From: Doryteuthis pealeii
Lineage: Eukaryota; Mollusca; Cephalopoda; Myopsida; Loliginidae
Assembly (NCBI GenBank): GCA_023376005.1
Contig: CM042142.1
Span: forward strand, 55,288,729-55,352,728
Length of the DNA: 64,000 bases
Direction of reading: 5' to 3'
The translations under genes were made by a program, and so were the position numbers. Each line of letters starts with the position of its first letter. The stretch's first letter is position 1. Positions 20,697-30,808 of this stretch are shown here, one piece after another. The notes beneath the pieces were generated by a model. It was not told the origin of the DNA. It made no database searches and saw nothing but the letters and a program-made list of their open reading frames with translations.

Positions 20697-21173
20697 TCAT
20701 CATCATCATCATCAGGTCGTGCTATTATCATCATCAGGTCGCACTATTAGCACGGATATCCATGACAATCTCTCTCCATCCGTCCTATCACTCATCATTC
20801 TCGGGAGGTCCTCTATGCAGTATCCAGTATCTGCACAGAGCTAGTCAATATATGTCTTTGCTGGCCGGCCCACACTGACATGCCCATGTGCTGGTTGTCA
20901 CTTATGAGTTCATCCTTGCTTCTCCAGCAGTGTCCTGTCTGTCTTACTTGGATGGTTTGGGTGATAGGGAGCAGGTAACCGTACAGCTGTTTTCTCATGG
21001 GGTGTTGTTTCTACGTTTTGTTTAGGATCGCACACAGCATTCTTGTGCAGCTCCATCTAGTTTATTTGCTAGTCACTTCATTAGGGTCCAGGTGGTGCAG
21101 CCATGCAGAAGCTCTGACATGGCAACGGCTTGGAAGATTTGTCTCTTTAACTTGTCAAGAGTACACAACACCT
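20697..21173 (-). mobile_element. LINE Q, 3' end of ORF2 (5'-truncated)
   Basis: The minus-strand translation gives the typical C-terminal tail of non-LTR retrotransposon proteins, with stops: SKDELISD, then a THG...VGRP-type segment, and DR.WREIVMDIRA close to the end. The better copy at 44978 shows the pattern plainly. The 3' end runs into a (CAT)n tract (20697-20717 on the plus strand), a usual LINE 3' tail. On the other side it joins H repeats at CACCTAT|CTAATACAAA. Confidence 0.75.
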
Positions 21174-21298
21174 ATCTAATACAAATAATTTGCACAATTA
21201 TATAGTTTCAACTAATTATTTATATCTAATAATAATAATAATAATAATAATCATTTGTTTGCACATAATTATTTGGTTTCAATAACTAATAATAATAA
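21174..21298. repeat. H repeats with (AAT)n
   Basis: H units plus an AAT run at about 21221-21250. Confidence 0.7.
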
Positions 21299-21547
21299 TA
21301 AAGTAAAGTCGTCGGGGCGGCCTAAAGTCAGTATCAGCCAGCCAGCCAGAGGGAGTCTATCCCCTTTCAATAGTGCTAGAGGCGATTGTTTTAGCATCTG
21401 AGGTGGAGCACCACACCTACCATCAGCTCCTTACTTTACCGCACAGATCCCTGTGCTACTCATACGCTGAGTTAGTGAGGGCCGGTATCAAACTAGGAAC
21501 CTTGTGGTTTCTAGCTGAACGCTCTACCGACTGAGCTAACCCGCCCC
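21299..21547 (-). mobile_element. SINE F
   Basis: Antisense copy, head complement CTCTACCGACTGAGCTAACC on the right and AAAGTAAAGTCGTCGGGGCG at its 3' end. It is inserted within H repeats. Confidence 0.9.
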
Positions 21548-21663
21548 CTTCTATATTAATAATAATCCTTAGTAAACAATTATAGCATCAAGTAACTATT
21601 CTCAATTCAAACAATTTACAATTATATGACATCAGGTATTCTTATCAAATATCTATAATGTTT
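21548..21663. repeat. H repeats
   Basis: AATCCTTAGTAAACAATTAT and CATCAGGTATTCTTATC units leading into the B2 body. Confidence 0.65.
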
Positions 21664-21806
21664 TAACAGATCTATTTGACCCATAGATGCGACCCTAACA
21701 GGTACTACCACTCCAAGTGAGAGTAGACCTGGGAGTAATGGCAATGAAGGGGTACTAAACACTCACCAAAACTGGATTCTCCCATCAGTTTAGTGTCATA
21801 CCTAGG
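21664..21806 (-). mobile_element. B2 body
   Basis: AACAGATCTATTTGACCCAT start, then CCTAACAGGTACTACCACTC. Confidence 0.75.
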
Positions 21807-22194
21807 ACACAAAAAAAAAATTTCTAAGAGCATTAATGCCTAGAAATTAAAAGTAACAAATTTAAAAAACTCCCATCAGGCTCATTAAATTTGAAAATAT
21901 TAATTAAATAAATAAAAATATATTATAGGCTCTGGATCAAGTCTCCAATAGGCACCCAAACTCATCAACTTAATGAAAGGTTCACATTTTAACTCATCAC
22001 CAACAACTTCTGCATCTAAATTTTTGTAAAACAATTTTAATCAGAAGTTTATGGATATGTGGAACTTACCATAAATTAAATAGATAGTTAGTTCATGTTA
22101 TTATTAACAGACAAAATACACATTTTCATATTAAAGTAATTTTGGGTACAAATGCAGAATAGCAAGGAAGAAATATTAGAATCGCATTTTACAT
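21807..22194. other. No recognised feature
   Basis: AT-rich, no gene. Confidence 0.45.
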
Positions 22195-22335
22195 ATAAAT
22201 AGTATTAGATTACGGAAACTCCAAGTAGCCTAACACTAACACTAAACCTAAAACTAACCCTAATACTAGGGTCTCAAAGGAAACCCTAGTATTAGGATTA
22301 GGGTAAGGGTCTCATGCTTTTTATATGTAATCTAA
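22195..22335. repeat. Imperfect palindrome with CCCTAA-type centre
   Basis: The outer arms share ACATATAAATAGTATTAGATTAC / TGTAATCTAATG-type sequence and the inner arms AACCCTAATACTAGGGT / ACCCTAGTATTAGGATTAGGG. The left arm includes AAACTCCAAGTAGCC, which is shared with the next palindrome. Confidence 0.7.
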
Positions 22336-22474
22336 TGATTACCTCTTGCGCACTATACTGCATTAGTACAAGTTCTTAATTTTAATAACAAAATTAAGTT
22401 GGCACCAACGATAAATTAATATTGTTATTGTTTTTTTTGGGTTTTTTTTGATAAATAAATGTTTGTTTTTAATT

Positions 22475-22632
22475 TTTGAAAATATCAATTTTTAATTTTC
22501 TTGGAAACTCCAAGTAGCCTAACACTAACATTAAACCTAAAACTGACCCTAATATTAGGGTTAGTTTTAGGTTTAGTGTTAGGCTACTTGGAGTTTCCAA
22601 GAAAATCAAAAATTAATTTTTAATTTGATCAC
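22475..22632. repeat. Near-perfect palindrome, arms of about 75 bp
   Basis: Centred on CCCTAAT|ATTAGGG (22553/22554). TTCTTGGAAACTCCAAGTAG on the left is matched by CTACTTGGAGTTTCCAAGAA on the right. Confidence 0.88.
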
Positions 22633-23516
22633 ATGGTTAGTACAAGTAATCAAATTAAAATTCAATAGCAAAATCTTTAAGTAAGTACTTTTTAATTAGT
22701 TCATGAATATTTTTCAACACTTACAATAAATATTTTAAAAAATGGAAAAAAAAAAAAAAAAAAAAAAAAAAAGACGTTTTTATACTAAAATAGTTTTTAC
22801 TTAATCAGAAGAGAAATACAATTACGTTTGTTTTTTATGCTTATTTGAATAAAATGATGTTGTTCAAAAATAGTATCACACAATTTGTAAAATTTGTTTT
22901 TGTCCATTACAATAAGTACAAAAAATCGTCTGTTCATTTATTTTCAAATATTTGAAAGCAGAAGTTACCAGTGACAACTTAAAATATGAACTTTTCATTA
23001 ACTTGATGATTTGAGGTGCCTACTGGAGACTTGGTCCAGAGGCTGCTAATCAAAGATCTTACTGGGGTGAGATGGCAAAGTTATATCTATAGCCCAAACT
23101 ATTGGGTTTTACACTGCTACAGAGAAATATCCACTGGAAAGTTTGTGTATAATTTTGTTTCTCCTAACAAGAGTTTATTTTTGCCACAAGCTTGTTGTAT
23201 TTTTGTGTAAACATGTCCACATTTTAAGACTATGTAAACTATATAAATTCTTATTTTTTGTCAGTATGAACCGCTAAAAGGTTTAACAAATGCTAAATTT
23301 TGGTTAAATTTAACTACTACAAATTCTACAAAGTCAGTGCGTATTATACACAAGAAATTTTTTTTTTTTTCAAAACTTCCTTTTCAAAAGGTGGATATTA
23401 TGCACAAATAATTATGGTAATACTGATCAGAGATAATAAAAATATATCTTCCTCTAATTGTTTAAACAGCATCCTAAAAATTTTCAGACAAGCTCAATTG
23501 TTACTCTACTGGTTTT
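22633..23516. other. No supported gene
   Basis: Poly-A at 22746-22773. A short open segment at about 23012-23061 has a donor-like GTGAGA but no convincing acceptor. Insufficient for a call. Confidence 0.4.
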
Positions 23517-23896
23517 ATTTGGTTGATTGGATTTTACAGTATGTTGGGTTATTTTATGCTAAAGATGTTGTTTCCTCCATATTCGTTTATTTTATGCTAA
23601 AGATGTTTGTTTCCTCCATATTCGTTTATTTTATGCTAAAGATGTTTGTTTCCTCCATATTCGTTTATTTTATGCTAAAGATGTTTGTTTCCTCCATATT
23701 CGTTTATTTTATGCTAAAGATGTTTGTTTCCTCCATATTCGTTAGGTATTCAATTTTTTTTATACACATTTTTTTAAAACTCCTTTTTTATCTATTCAAA
23801 CCATAGATGGGACCCTAACAGGTATAGGTACTATAGAATATGAATCTCACCACTAGATGCAGTTTAACATCATACCGAGAATAGGTTTTATTGGGG
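23517..23896 (-). mobile_element. Family B with internal 39-bp tandem repeat
   Basis: The 3' end is on the left (TTGGATTTTACAGTATG) and CATAGATGGGACCCTAACAG on the right. The segment ATTTTATGCTAAAGATG has expanded into a tandem array. Confidence 0.8.
23549..23742 (+). repeat. 39-bp tandem repeat, five copies
   Basis: Units of ATTTTATGCTAAAGATGTTT plus GTTTCCTCCATATTCGTTT. Being a multiple of three, the array keeps one frame open and makes a 13-residue repeat (YFMLKMFVSSIFV) in a 168-codon frame, which is an artefact rather than a gene. Confidence 0.92.
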
Positions 23897-23970
23897 TGGA
23901 AAAAATAAAAACAATAAAAAAACAAGTGTAACCTTCCCTTAACAGAATATTGTTTTATATTCATCTTTGT

Positions 23971-24222
23971 CTTTTTGGCATATCAACTCTTGGGTTATTT
24001 TATGCCAAAGATATTTGTTTAATTTATTCTTGTATATTCAAAATTTTGTAAAAACTCTTTATCTATTTAATCCATGCATGGAACTCTAACAGGTACTACC
24101 ACTCCGGGTCAGAGTGGATCTGGGAGTAAAGGCAATGAAGTGATACTCCGCACTTCCCAGAGCTCCAAGATTGGAACCTCACCACTATTTGCAGTTTAAC
24201 ATCATACCAAGGACAGGTTTTA
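23971..24222 (-). mobile_element. Family B, 5'-truncated
   Basis: GGCATATCAACTCTTGGG at the 3' end and CCACTCCGGGTCAGAGTGG inside. Confidence 0.8.
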
Positions 24223-24524
24223 TTTGGGTTGGTTGATTGTTTTACAGCATATCAAACCTTTTCAAGTCATTTAATGCTGAATCATCTCATTTTTATATTT
24301 GGTTTCTTACAGTACCTGCGGTTGCTTAAATGGTCACTCATCTAAGTACTGAACACACTCATCGCTACTGAACATTTTGATCTAGTGGGAACCAGTGCTT
24401 TCAATGTGACTTGACCATAAGCCAATCATTTGAGGATACTCTTCCCTTACATGTATTTACACTCATCGCTGCTGAACATTGATCTAGTGGGAACTGGTGC
24501 TTTCAATGTGACTTGACCGTAAGC
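24223..24524 (-). mobile_element. SINE U (5S rRNA-derived), copy 2
   Basis: Antisense copy. On the right, GGTCACTCATCTAAGTACTG corresponds to the 5S complement GGTCTCCCATCCAAGTACTA, and CGCTGCTGAAC ... GATCTAGTGGGAACTGG to the 5S 5' half, ending TTGACCGTAAGC (5S: TATGGCCGTAGGC). On the left is the family B type 3' tail (ACAGCATATCAAACC). The 5S 5' half is present twice in tandem (24357-24422 and 24460-24524). Confidence 0.75.
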
Positions 24525-25037
24525 AGGTTTTTTTGGAAGGAAAACAATAGACAGGCATATAAAGCCTTAATAGACTAATGTTTTATATTCTTTTTTCCTT
24601 ATTTGACTTCTGAAGATTTTTTAATGAAATGTCTCAGGACCCCCACCCCCCCAAAAAAAAAACTTTCAAAATATGGTCATCATCACCATCATCTTCATAA
24701 TGACGATGCATAAGAGCTCGAAGCCAAATATGACCACTCCCAGCAGAGGTGTCCATGCACTCCCTTAGAATTTTCCTTTTTGTATCAGGGGCAAGGGAAC
24801 TGACCAGTAACCAGCTCAGAGATTAACTCCAAAGAGTCAGAAGGTTTTGCTAAAGATCAAGAGATGCAAGCTATTTAACTGTGAAATCTTAAGTGGTTAT
24901 CTCCTATTCCAGTAGTTGCTTAATGCCTTTTGAAAGCTTCTTCCTAATGGACTTGCAACCATACTGCCAAGCATTGATTTTTATTTTCCTTTCCTTTTTT
25001 TTTTTTTTTTTTGTACTACCATCAGTGATAAAGCAAT
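24525..25037. other. No recognised gene
   Basis: T-run at about 24997-25012. The overlapping frames on both strands are run-driven. Confidence 0.4.
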
Positions 25038-25246
25038 GGTTTATTTCACTAATCCCATCATGCATTGCAAACAGAACAGCCACTGCAGCAGAAGCTGCAA
25101 TAGTTTGATGATGATGATGATAGAGGACATTTGAAGAAAGAAAATTAATCTTTGTTAATAAAATTAACCCAGAACATATACCCAAGGCAAGATGGAGGCG
25201 CTTGTAGCATGACAGTTATTGTTTTAGAAAAGGGAAAAGATGAGCA
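25038..25246 (+). repeat. Duplicated segment, left copy
   Basis: TTATTTCACTAATCCCATCA, GAAGAAAGAAAATTAATCT and AAGATGGAGGCGCTTG recur at 25668-25840. The right end is the start of a degraded SINE A head. Confidence 0.8.
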
Positions 25247-25591
25247 GAGATGCTGATAGGTACGCATCCTGCGTCCTTGGTGCACAAAAATCTTAAATAA
25301 CGCAGTAAAATCATATCAATGCATCCCAGTGTTTTTCGTTTTTCTTTTTCTTGCTTCACCATTTCAAGCTAACTGTAATACATTTCAATATTTTCTTAGA
25401 AATGAATTACACAAGATAGGTTACAAGGTAGGAGTTAGGCAGCTTTAGTTCTTTCTCCAAATCATAAATAAAAACCCAACAATTTATTAAGAAACTTTAG
25501 TTGGGACCCATCAAATTTCCCATTGACTCATTCAAAGAAAATATATGTGTCCCAGGATGCAGTAAATCAAAAAGCTATCAGCATCACTGTA
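25247..25591 (+). mobile_element. Family L element, copy 2
   Basis: 345 bp from AGAGATGCTGATAGGTACGC to AGCTATCAGCATCACTG. It is inserted in the SINE A head: GTTCAAATCCTGCACTAG resumes right after it. Confidence 0.8.
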
Positions 25592-25665
25592 TGAGTTCAA
25601 ATCCTGCACTAGACTGTTTGCATTTCACATAGCTCTAATATCATCAGGAAATGTATAAATCAGTG
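25592..25665 (+). mobile_element. SINE A fragment
   Basis: B box GAGTTCAAATCC and CATTTCACATAGC after the L insertion. Confidence 0.7.
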
Positions 25666-25667
25666 AT

Positions 25668-25800
25668 ATGGCAATTGTTTGTTTCACTAATCCCATTGCA
25701 ACAGACCCTGCAGTATTTATGATGATGATAACGGACACTTGAAGAAAGAAAATTAATCTCTGTTAATAACAACAACCCAGTATATATACCAAAGAGAAGA
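25668..25800 (+). repeat. Duplicated segment, right copy
   Basis: See 25038-25246. Leads directly into an intact SINE A. Confidence 0.8.
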
Positions 25801-26064
25801 TGGAGGCATTCATTGTGTAATGGTTATCATCATAAAAACTGGACACAGCAACACAAGTTCAAATCCTGGATGAGGCTGTTTGTATTTCACATAGCACATA
25901 TATCATCAGGAAAGGTATAAATCCAACTATTCCCCTTCCTGCTATTGGGAAATAGTAAAGCAGACTTGGCTCTTTAACCTTCATATGACAACTGGTCTAG
26001 AATGAAAACTTTGAATTTAAACTACACTTAAATTGATCTTGTGTCACATCCTGTTCATGCGTGT
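25801..26064 (+). mobile_element. SINE A
   Basis: Head CATTGTGTAATGGTTATC, B box AAGTTCAAATCCTGG, 3' end CTTGTGTCACATCCTG, followed by (TA)n. Confidence 0.87.
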
Positions 26065-26085
26065 ATATATATATATATATATATA
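26064..26085. repeat. (TA)n tail
   Basis: TA run at the SINE A 3' end. Confidence 0.9.
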
Positions 26086-26584
26086 AAATCAAAGCCAAGA
26101 CAGACAATACAGCAATACACTAATGCTACATATTCAGAAACAGAAATGAAATCACAACTCCTAACTGAATGTAAACAATTAGTTCAGTAGGAGAATTTCT
26201 AAAAATTAGAAAGGACTGGGCAGGAATGATTATCTATTGGAACTGTGCAAATAACTAAGATTTGATTAAGCTAGCCAATGGTATACACGTGAACTATAAA
26301 CAGTTTTAGAATTAAAAACAAAAAAACATTTAATTTCTATGGGATTTTAAAATTCAAAACAGATGACATTATCTTGCCAATGTAAGCCATAAAATCTGAA
26401 TATGCAAACTACTGAAACCTGCACATGACAAATTAGACCAATGGTCAAAATAATAACCTAAAATGATGCCGAAAAAAACCCAAAAAACAGTGACCCCAAG
26501 CAAAACACTATATCTGATAACAAACTAAAGATAATATATACAACAATAGTAACTTAACAACAACACTAAAAAAAATAAGTTGTA
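26086..26584. other. No recognised feature
   Basis: AT-rich, nothing supported. Confidence 0.45.
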
Positions 26585-26803
26585 AAGGTCTGTGGAGAGG
26601 CCTAGTGTCATTATCAGCCAGAGTATCCCCTTTTTGCTAGAGCTCAACTTCGCATCTGAGGTGGAGTGCCGCACCTACCATCAGCTTCCCAGTTTACAGC
26701 ACAGATAAGATTCCCCAAACTGTGCTACTCATGAGCTGAGTTGGCGAGGGCTGGTATCAAACCAAGAACCTTAGGCAGATGCTCTACCAACTGAGCAAAC
26801 TTA
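26585..26803 (-). mobile_element. SINE F, diverged
   Basis: Antisense: GAGTATCCCCTTTTTGC, GCCGCACCTACCATCAGC and head complement GCTCTACCAACTGAGC. The head has lost part of the anticodon region. Confidence 0.82.
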
Positions 26804-26854
26804 AATAATATAAAAAATATCATTAGAATTTTAGAAACAGTATTGATTTATTGA

Positions 26855-26925
26855 TTGATTTTAATGGCATATCAACTCATCTGGGGTTATTTCATGCCTA
26901 GAGGTTAGTGAATTGTGTACATTTA
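26855..26925 (-). mobile_element. Family B-like terminus
   Basis: AATGGCATATCAACTCATCT and GGGGTTATTTCATGCC. Confidence 0.5.
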
Positions 26926-26999
26926 TTTTTTATGTAGTTTCTTTTTTTTTTTGCACCCAATTATAAGATACCAAGTTTTCCAATCTAATACTGATATTT

Positions 27000-27152
27000 T
27001 ACAAATAGATTTATTTGATTCATACATGAGACCGTAATAGGTAATACCACACCAGGTCAGAGTGGATCAGAGTTTCATGGCAATGAAGAGTACTCTACGC
27101 TCCCCAAAACTGCAGCCTTACCATCTTATAGTTTAATCTCATATTCAGGACA
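27000..27152 (-). mobile_element. B2 body
   Basis: AGATTTATTTGATTCATACA start, ACCAGGTCAGAGTGGATC inside. Confidence 0.68.
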
Positions 27153-27796
27153 CCTGGTTTTTTTTTTGGGGGGGGAGGTTCTTACTCATCTTCTAAGCCC
27201 TACAGAAAAAAGAAAAAAAAACAAAAAAACAAAGAAAAACAGTATTGGTAAAAACATTTTCAAAATCTATTGTGGGAAGGATGAAACAACTGAAACTCCT
27301 AAGAAAAACAGCAGGGGGGGGATGGTGTAGCATTAGAAATTAGTCAATAGCTTGAGGGAGGGGGGTGGCTGAAATCAACCAGAGGGCTAAAATCCTGGAA
27401 CTGCATGGTGTACACCAATTGGCACATCATAATCATCTAATCATTACAGAACTAAGTGGATAGAGAGAAAGGAGTGGACATTGTTTATCTTGTCTACAGT
27501 GCTAAATACTTTATCACCTGCTATGGAAAAAGGGGATAAAATAAGCTGGAGATCTTTTAGATTCATTTGAACCTGTTCATACATTTTTGTTGCTTATTTC
27601 AGCAACTGTACTTTCCTGTTTTGCTCTATATTTTAAATTGTAAGGGTTTCACATATGCTACGCATATTTGCTGTCTGAGTTTATAAAAAAATAAAAATAC
27701 TGGTGGTTCAGCATAAATATTAATCTATTTGAACACTTAGATTCACCATACACTAATACTTAAAAAATTATTTTATACATATATATATATTTTTAT
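27153..27796. other. No recognised gene
   Basis: G-rich patches at about 27168-27178 and 27354-27366. Otherwise AT-rich without features. Confidence 0.4.
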
Positions 27797-28139
27797 ATTA
27801 TTTGGATTATTCGGACTATTGTCCTCATCTTTATTGTTATCTGTACCAATTTTTGCTGATGTACCCCTCCAGCCTTCTTCAGGTATTTCTTGTCAGACCC
27901 AGGAGCCTTTTCAAACTTGGGAACATTCTTGTCATAATCGGGAGCCATCACGGAACTTTGAACCCAACCCTTTATTCAATCCACGGGGGTATCCTACTCT
28001 CATTCCACTAACCATAGCTGGGTACAAGTATTAAGCTGTGTTGATTATTATTTCTATATTACTGTTGCCCTTGACCAGGATTGAACCTGCAGCCTAGAGA
28101 TAACTGTCACTTTGAACTGTATTCTTGGATATGATGAGA
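27797..28139 (-). mobile_element. SINE G without foldback arm
   Basis: Antisense SINE G from its 3' region (ATTATTCGGACTATTGTCC) to the head (CCAGGATTGAACCTGCAGCC is the B box complement). This copy shows the linear order of the element: tRNA-like head, AACACAGCTTAA, CAGCTATGGTTAGTGGAATG, the hammerhead-like segment, 3' tail. The frames on the plus strand are shadows. Confidence 0.8.
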
Positions 28140-28200
28140 GGACCTTTTTTTTTAGTGCCAGTACATCTCATTGAGACGTGCTGGCACTAAAAAAAGGTTG
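28140..28200. other. Hairpin, arms of about 27 bp
   Basis: TTTAGTGCCAGTACATCTCA pairs with TGAGACGTGCTGGCACTAAA around a two-base loop, flanked by T-run and A-run. Confidence 0.65.
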
Positions 28201-28244
28201 AGTGAACTTGTCAGATCCACATTCGGCATAAGAGTTATAGAAAG

Positions 28245-28360
28245 AAATTAAAACAAACACACGAACACAATCCTTTTCCCAAACTTAAGGAAAAGAGATT
28301 AAAGCAAACACATGAACACAATCCTTTTTCTAAACTTAAGGAAAAGTGATTAAAACAAAT
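28245..28360 (+). repeat. Tandem repeat of about 52 bp, just over two units
   Basis: ACAAACACACGAACACAATC ... AACTTAAGGAAAAGAG is repeated as GCAAACACATGAACACAATC ... AACTTAAGGAAAAGTG. Confidence 0.8.
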
Positions 28361-29125
28361 GTTTACATAAAAATCAGAATCGATTGGCTAGGTTAGCATT
28401 GCTTTCAACAACGTCCGCACATTTGCACCAAAAATTAATTACTTTTCGATCCCATCTTCTAATTATAAAAGACAGAGAAGAAATCACTAAACACACAGAC
28501 TTCATCTCGCCTTCAAACAGGACACATCAGACGACAACAAACAAACACACAAATCCCATCTCGTGACCAGATAGAACACGACCAAGAAACAGATGTCCGA
28601 ACGAACAATTCCACCGCCTCAACACAATTACGACACTCCTACTACTACCATTATTCTTACCACTTCATTCTACATCAAGAATCTGTTTCAGCAGGTTGTA
28701 TGGACAAAAATTAATTCTCATTTCTAGCACACGTATCCAAACTTTTGACTACACATACATTTCACATCACACATTTCTTAGCAAACCTTTCCACATCATA
28801 TCTACACTATTTCTTTTTCATTTTTGTTGATTATTGCAAATCTATTCTCTGAATAAATTTATTTGTTATTTTATAATTATATGCATTTGTTTTATCATTC
28901 CTCCGTATTTTCTACCTAAACTGTGTCATATTTTTATTCATCATTTAATATTCTTTGCGAACCTCTACAACAAGGCCTCTACAGAGTTAATTTTTGAACT
29001 TCAAAGTTTTACCTGGTATAATGTCTGGAGATGCATTATAAAGTTTTGTTCAGACAAATCAACAAATTCTTTGGGTTTTGATGGATCCATTTTTCAGTCC
29101 TCATCAGATGAACAAACTGAGAAGA

Positions 29126-29129
<4 letters not shown>
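28361..29129. other. No recognised gene
   Basis: The part at 28380-28680 is less AT-rich but has no domain. On the minus strand near 29106-29080, CATCTGATGAGGACTGAAAA vaguely recalls a hammerhead-type core but lacks stem II. Confidence 0.35.
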
Positions 29130-29156
<27 letters not shown>

Positions 29157-29157
29157 T
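29130..29157. repeat. (TA)n microsatellite
   Basis: TA run. Confidence 0.9.
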
Positions 29158-29281
29158 TCATCAAAAAATTACTACCACGTTTTCATTGCAGTAGCATAAG
29201 TAGTTAATCCAAAAGGGCTCAAGATATGAGGAAGGTGTACCTTGAACATCGAAACCATGGTAGAGAGAAAAACTTTTCTAC

Positions 29282-29283
<2 letters not shown>

Positions 29284-29319
<36 letters not shown>

Positions 29320-29415
29320 CAATAATATATATAATATGGTTATCACTAGCTCACTCAGTGAGTTAGTGGTGGATCAGGTTTTATTTGCAGTATTAGTAGA
29401 GTACTCAATATCAGT

Positions 29416-29450
<35 letters not shown>
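29284..29450. repeat. (TA)n and (TG)n microsatellites
   Basis: TA runs at 29284-29317 and 29414-29432, TG run at 29433-29450. Confidence 0.9.
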
Positions 29451-29606
29451 TCAAAAGTTGTTGGGTAGAAAATATGGGACAATTTCTCCATCTGGATCCT
29501 GATCCGGAAAATTACAAGAAAACTTGAACGACTAGAGCTGAAGATCATAAAGAAATATTCAATGGTATTTAACAATACCTGCCTCAACAATGAGTGTGTA
29601 TGTGTG

Positions 29607-29608
<2 letters not shown>

Positions 29609-29662
<54 letters not shown>
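29609..29662 (+). repeat. (GA)n microsatellite
   Basis: About 27 GA units. Confidence 0.95.
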
Positions 29663-29666
<4 letters not shown>

Positions 29667-29729
29667 AGGGTGAGAAGAAATCCTTTTTTTATATTAAAAA
29701 GAAGAGAGAAAAGAAAAAAATTTAGCATC

Positions 29730-29837
29730 AGAAAAAGAAAAAAAGAAAAAAAAAAGAAAAAAAGGAAAAAAAGGAAAAGAAAAAAAGAAGAAAAAAAAGA
29801 AGAAAAAAAGAAAAAAAAGAAAAAAAAAAAGAAAAAG

Positions 29838-29875
<38 letters not shown>
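29730..29875 (+). repeat. 146-nt pure purine tract
   Basis: Only A and G from 29730 to 29875, ending in about 33 As. All frames here are artefacts. Confidence 0.95.
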
Positions 29876-29958
29876 TCATTGACATTATCTTTCAGACAGA
29901 AAAAAAGTTTTCCTTTTTTCTTATGGATTTTACAACTAATGGGAGCTGAAGAATAAAT

Positions 29959-29960
<2 letters not shown>

Positions 29961-30008
<48 letters not shown>
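29961..30008. repeat. (TA)n microsatellite
   Basis: About 24 TA units. Confidence 0.95.
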
Positions 30009-30012
<4 letters not shown>

Positions 30013-30196
30013 AATACAAGTAGGTCATTAATATACTAACATTATCAGACAGACACCATTTTATTTTTATTTGGGTAAAAAAAAGAAAGAAGATTTTCCC
30101 TTTTTCTTATGTATTTTACAACTACTAGGGACTGAAGAATAAATCAACAAAAATGTATATCTCCTAAAAAAGCAGATCAAGCTCTCTGGCAGCCTT

Positions 30197-30197
<1 letters not shown>

Positions 30198-30228
<31 letters not shown>
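30198..30228. repeat. (TA)n microsatellite
   Basis: TA run. Confidence 0.9.
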
Positions 30229-30231
<3 letters not shown>

Positions 30232-30252
30232 TTATCAATAAAATTATCTCTC

Positions 30253-30425
30253 CTGCTAGTGGGTGTGCTGATAGCCTGGCGGTTAGGGACTATGACTAAT
30301 GAAAAAGTGTCGGGTTTCAATCCCAGCTTGAGCAAACCTTCTAAATCTAGCTGGCTGCACTGAAGAGACATGATACGTCAAAACAGGACTGTCTGTGGAT
30401 GACTATGAGTGTGTGTGTGTGTGTG
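30253..30425 (+). mobile_element. SINE T (tRNA-like), copy 1
   Basis: A box TGATAGCCTGGCGGTTAGGG and B box GGGTTTCAATCCC at tRNA-like spacing, then CTGGCTGCACTGAAGAGACA and CTGTCTGTGG, ending in (GT)n. The second copy at 32443 shares this order. Confidence 0.7.
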
Positions 30426-30439
30426 GTTGAAAATAGTTT

Positions 30440-30715
30440 TTTTAAACAGATCTATTTGACCAATAGATAGTGACCTATGAAATATATCTGTTTAAAAATT
30501 ATATGTATTCAAAGGGGCTGTGAATAAAAAACGTGGTGTTATCGAATATAAATAACTTTTAAACAGATCTATTTGATCTATAGATGGAACCCTAATAGCG
30601 CCAAAGTGGACCTGGGAGTAATGGCAGTGAAAAAATACTCCACAATGACAAGATCTCAAGAACTGGAGCCTCACCATCAGATGCAGTTTATTGTTACATT
30701 CAGTACATCATTTTT
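30440..30715 (-). mobile_element. B2 body and fragment
   Basis: A fragment AACAGATCTATTTGACCAAT at 30446, and a second AACAGATCTATTTGATCTAT at 30561 continuing with GGACCTGGGAGTAATGGCAG. Confidence 0.72.
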
Positions 30716-30808
30716 GTGTATATGTGTTGGTGATGGGTCTTACCCCCACCCTACAGGGAATACAGCCAGCCTATTCTAATCTCCATCCTAACAGGGTGTC
30801 ACACACAC

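Noticed and set aside
23012..23061. Small exon ending at GTGAGA
   Set aside because: Weak acceptor, only about 16 codons, no homology recognised.
24320..24524. Functional 5S rRNA gene
   Set aside because: Many substitutions, partial duplication, and a retroposon tail.
28984..29120. Hammerhead on the minus strand (CTGATGAGGACTGAAAA)
   Set aside because: Stem II is missing and GAAAC cannot be placed.
29411..29964. Six overlapping frames of 63-106 codons
   Set aside because: Products of (GA)n, purine and poly-A tracts.
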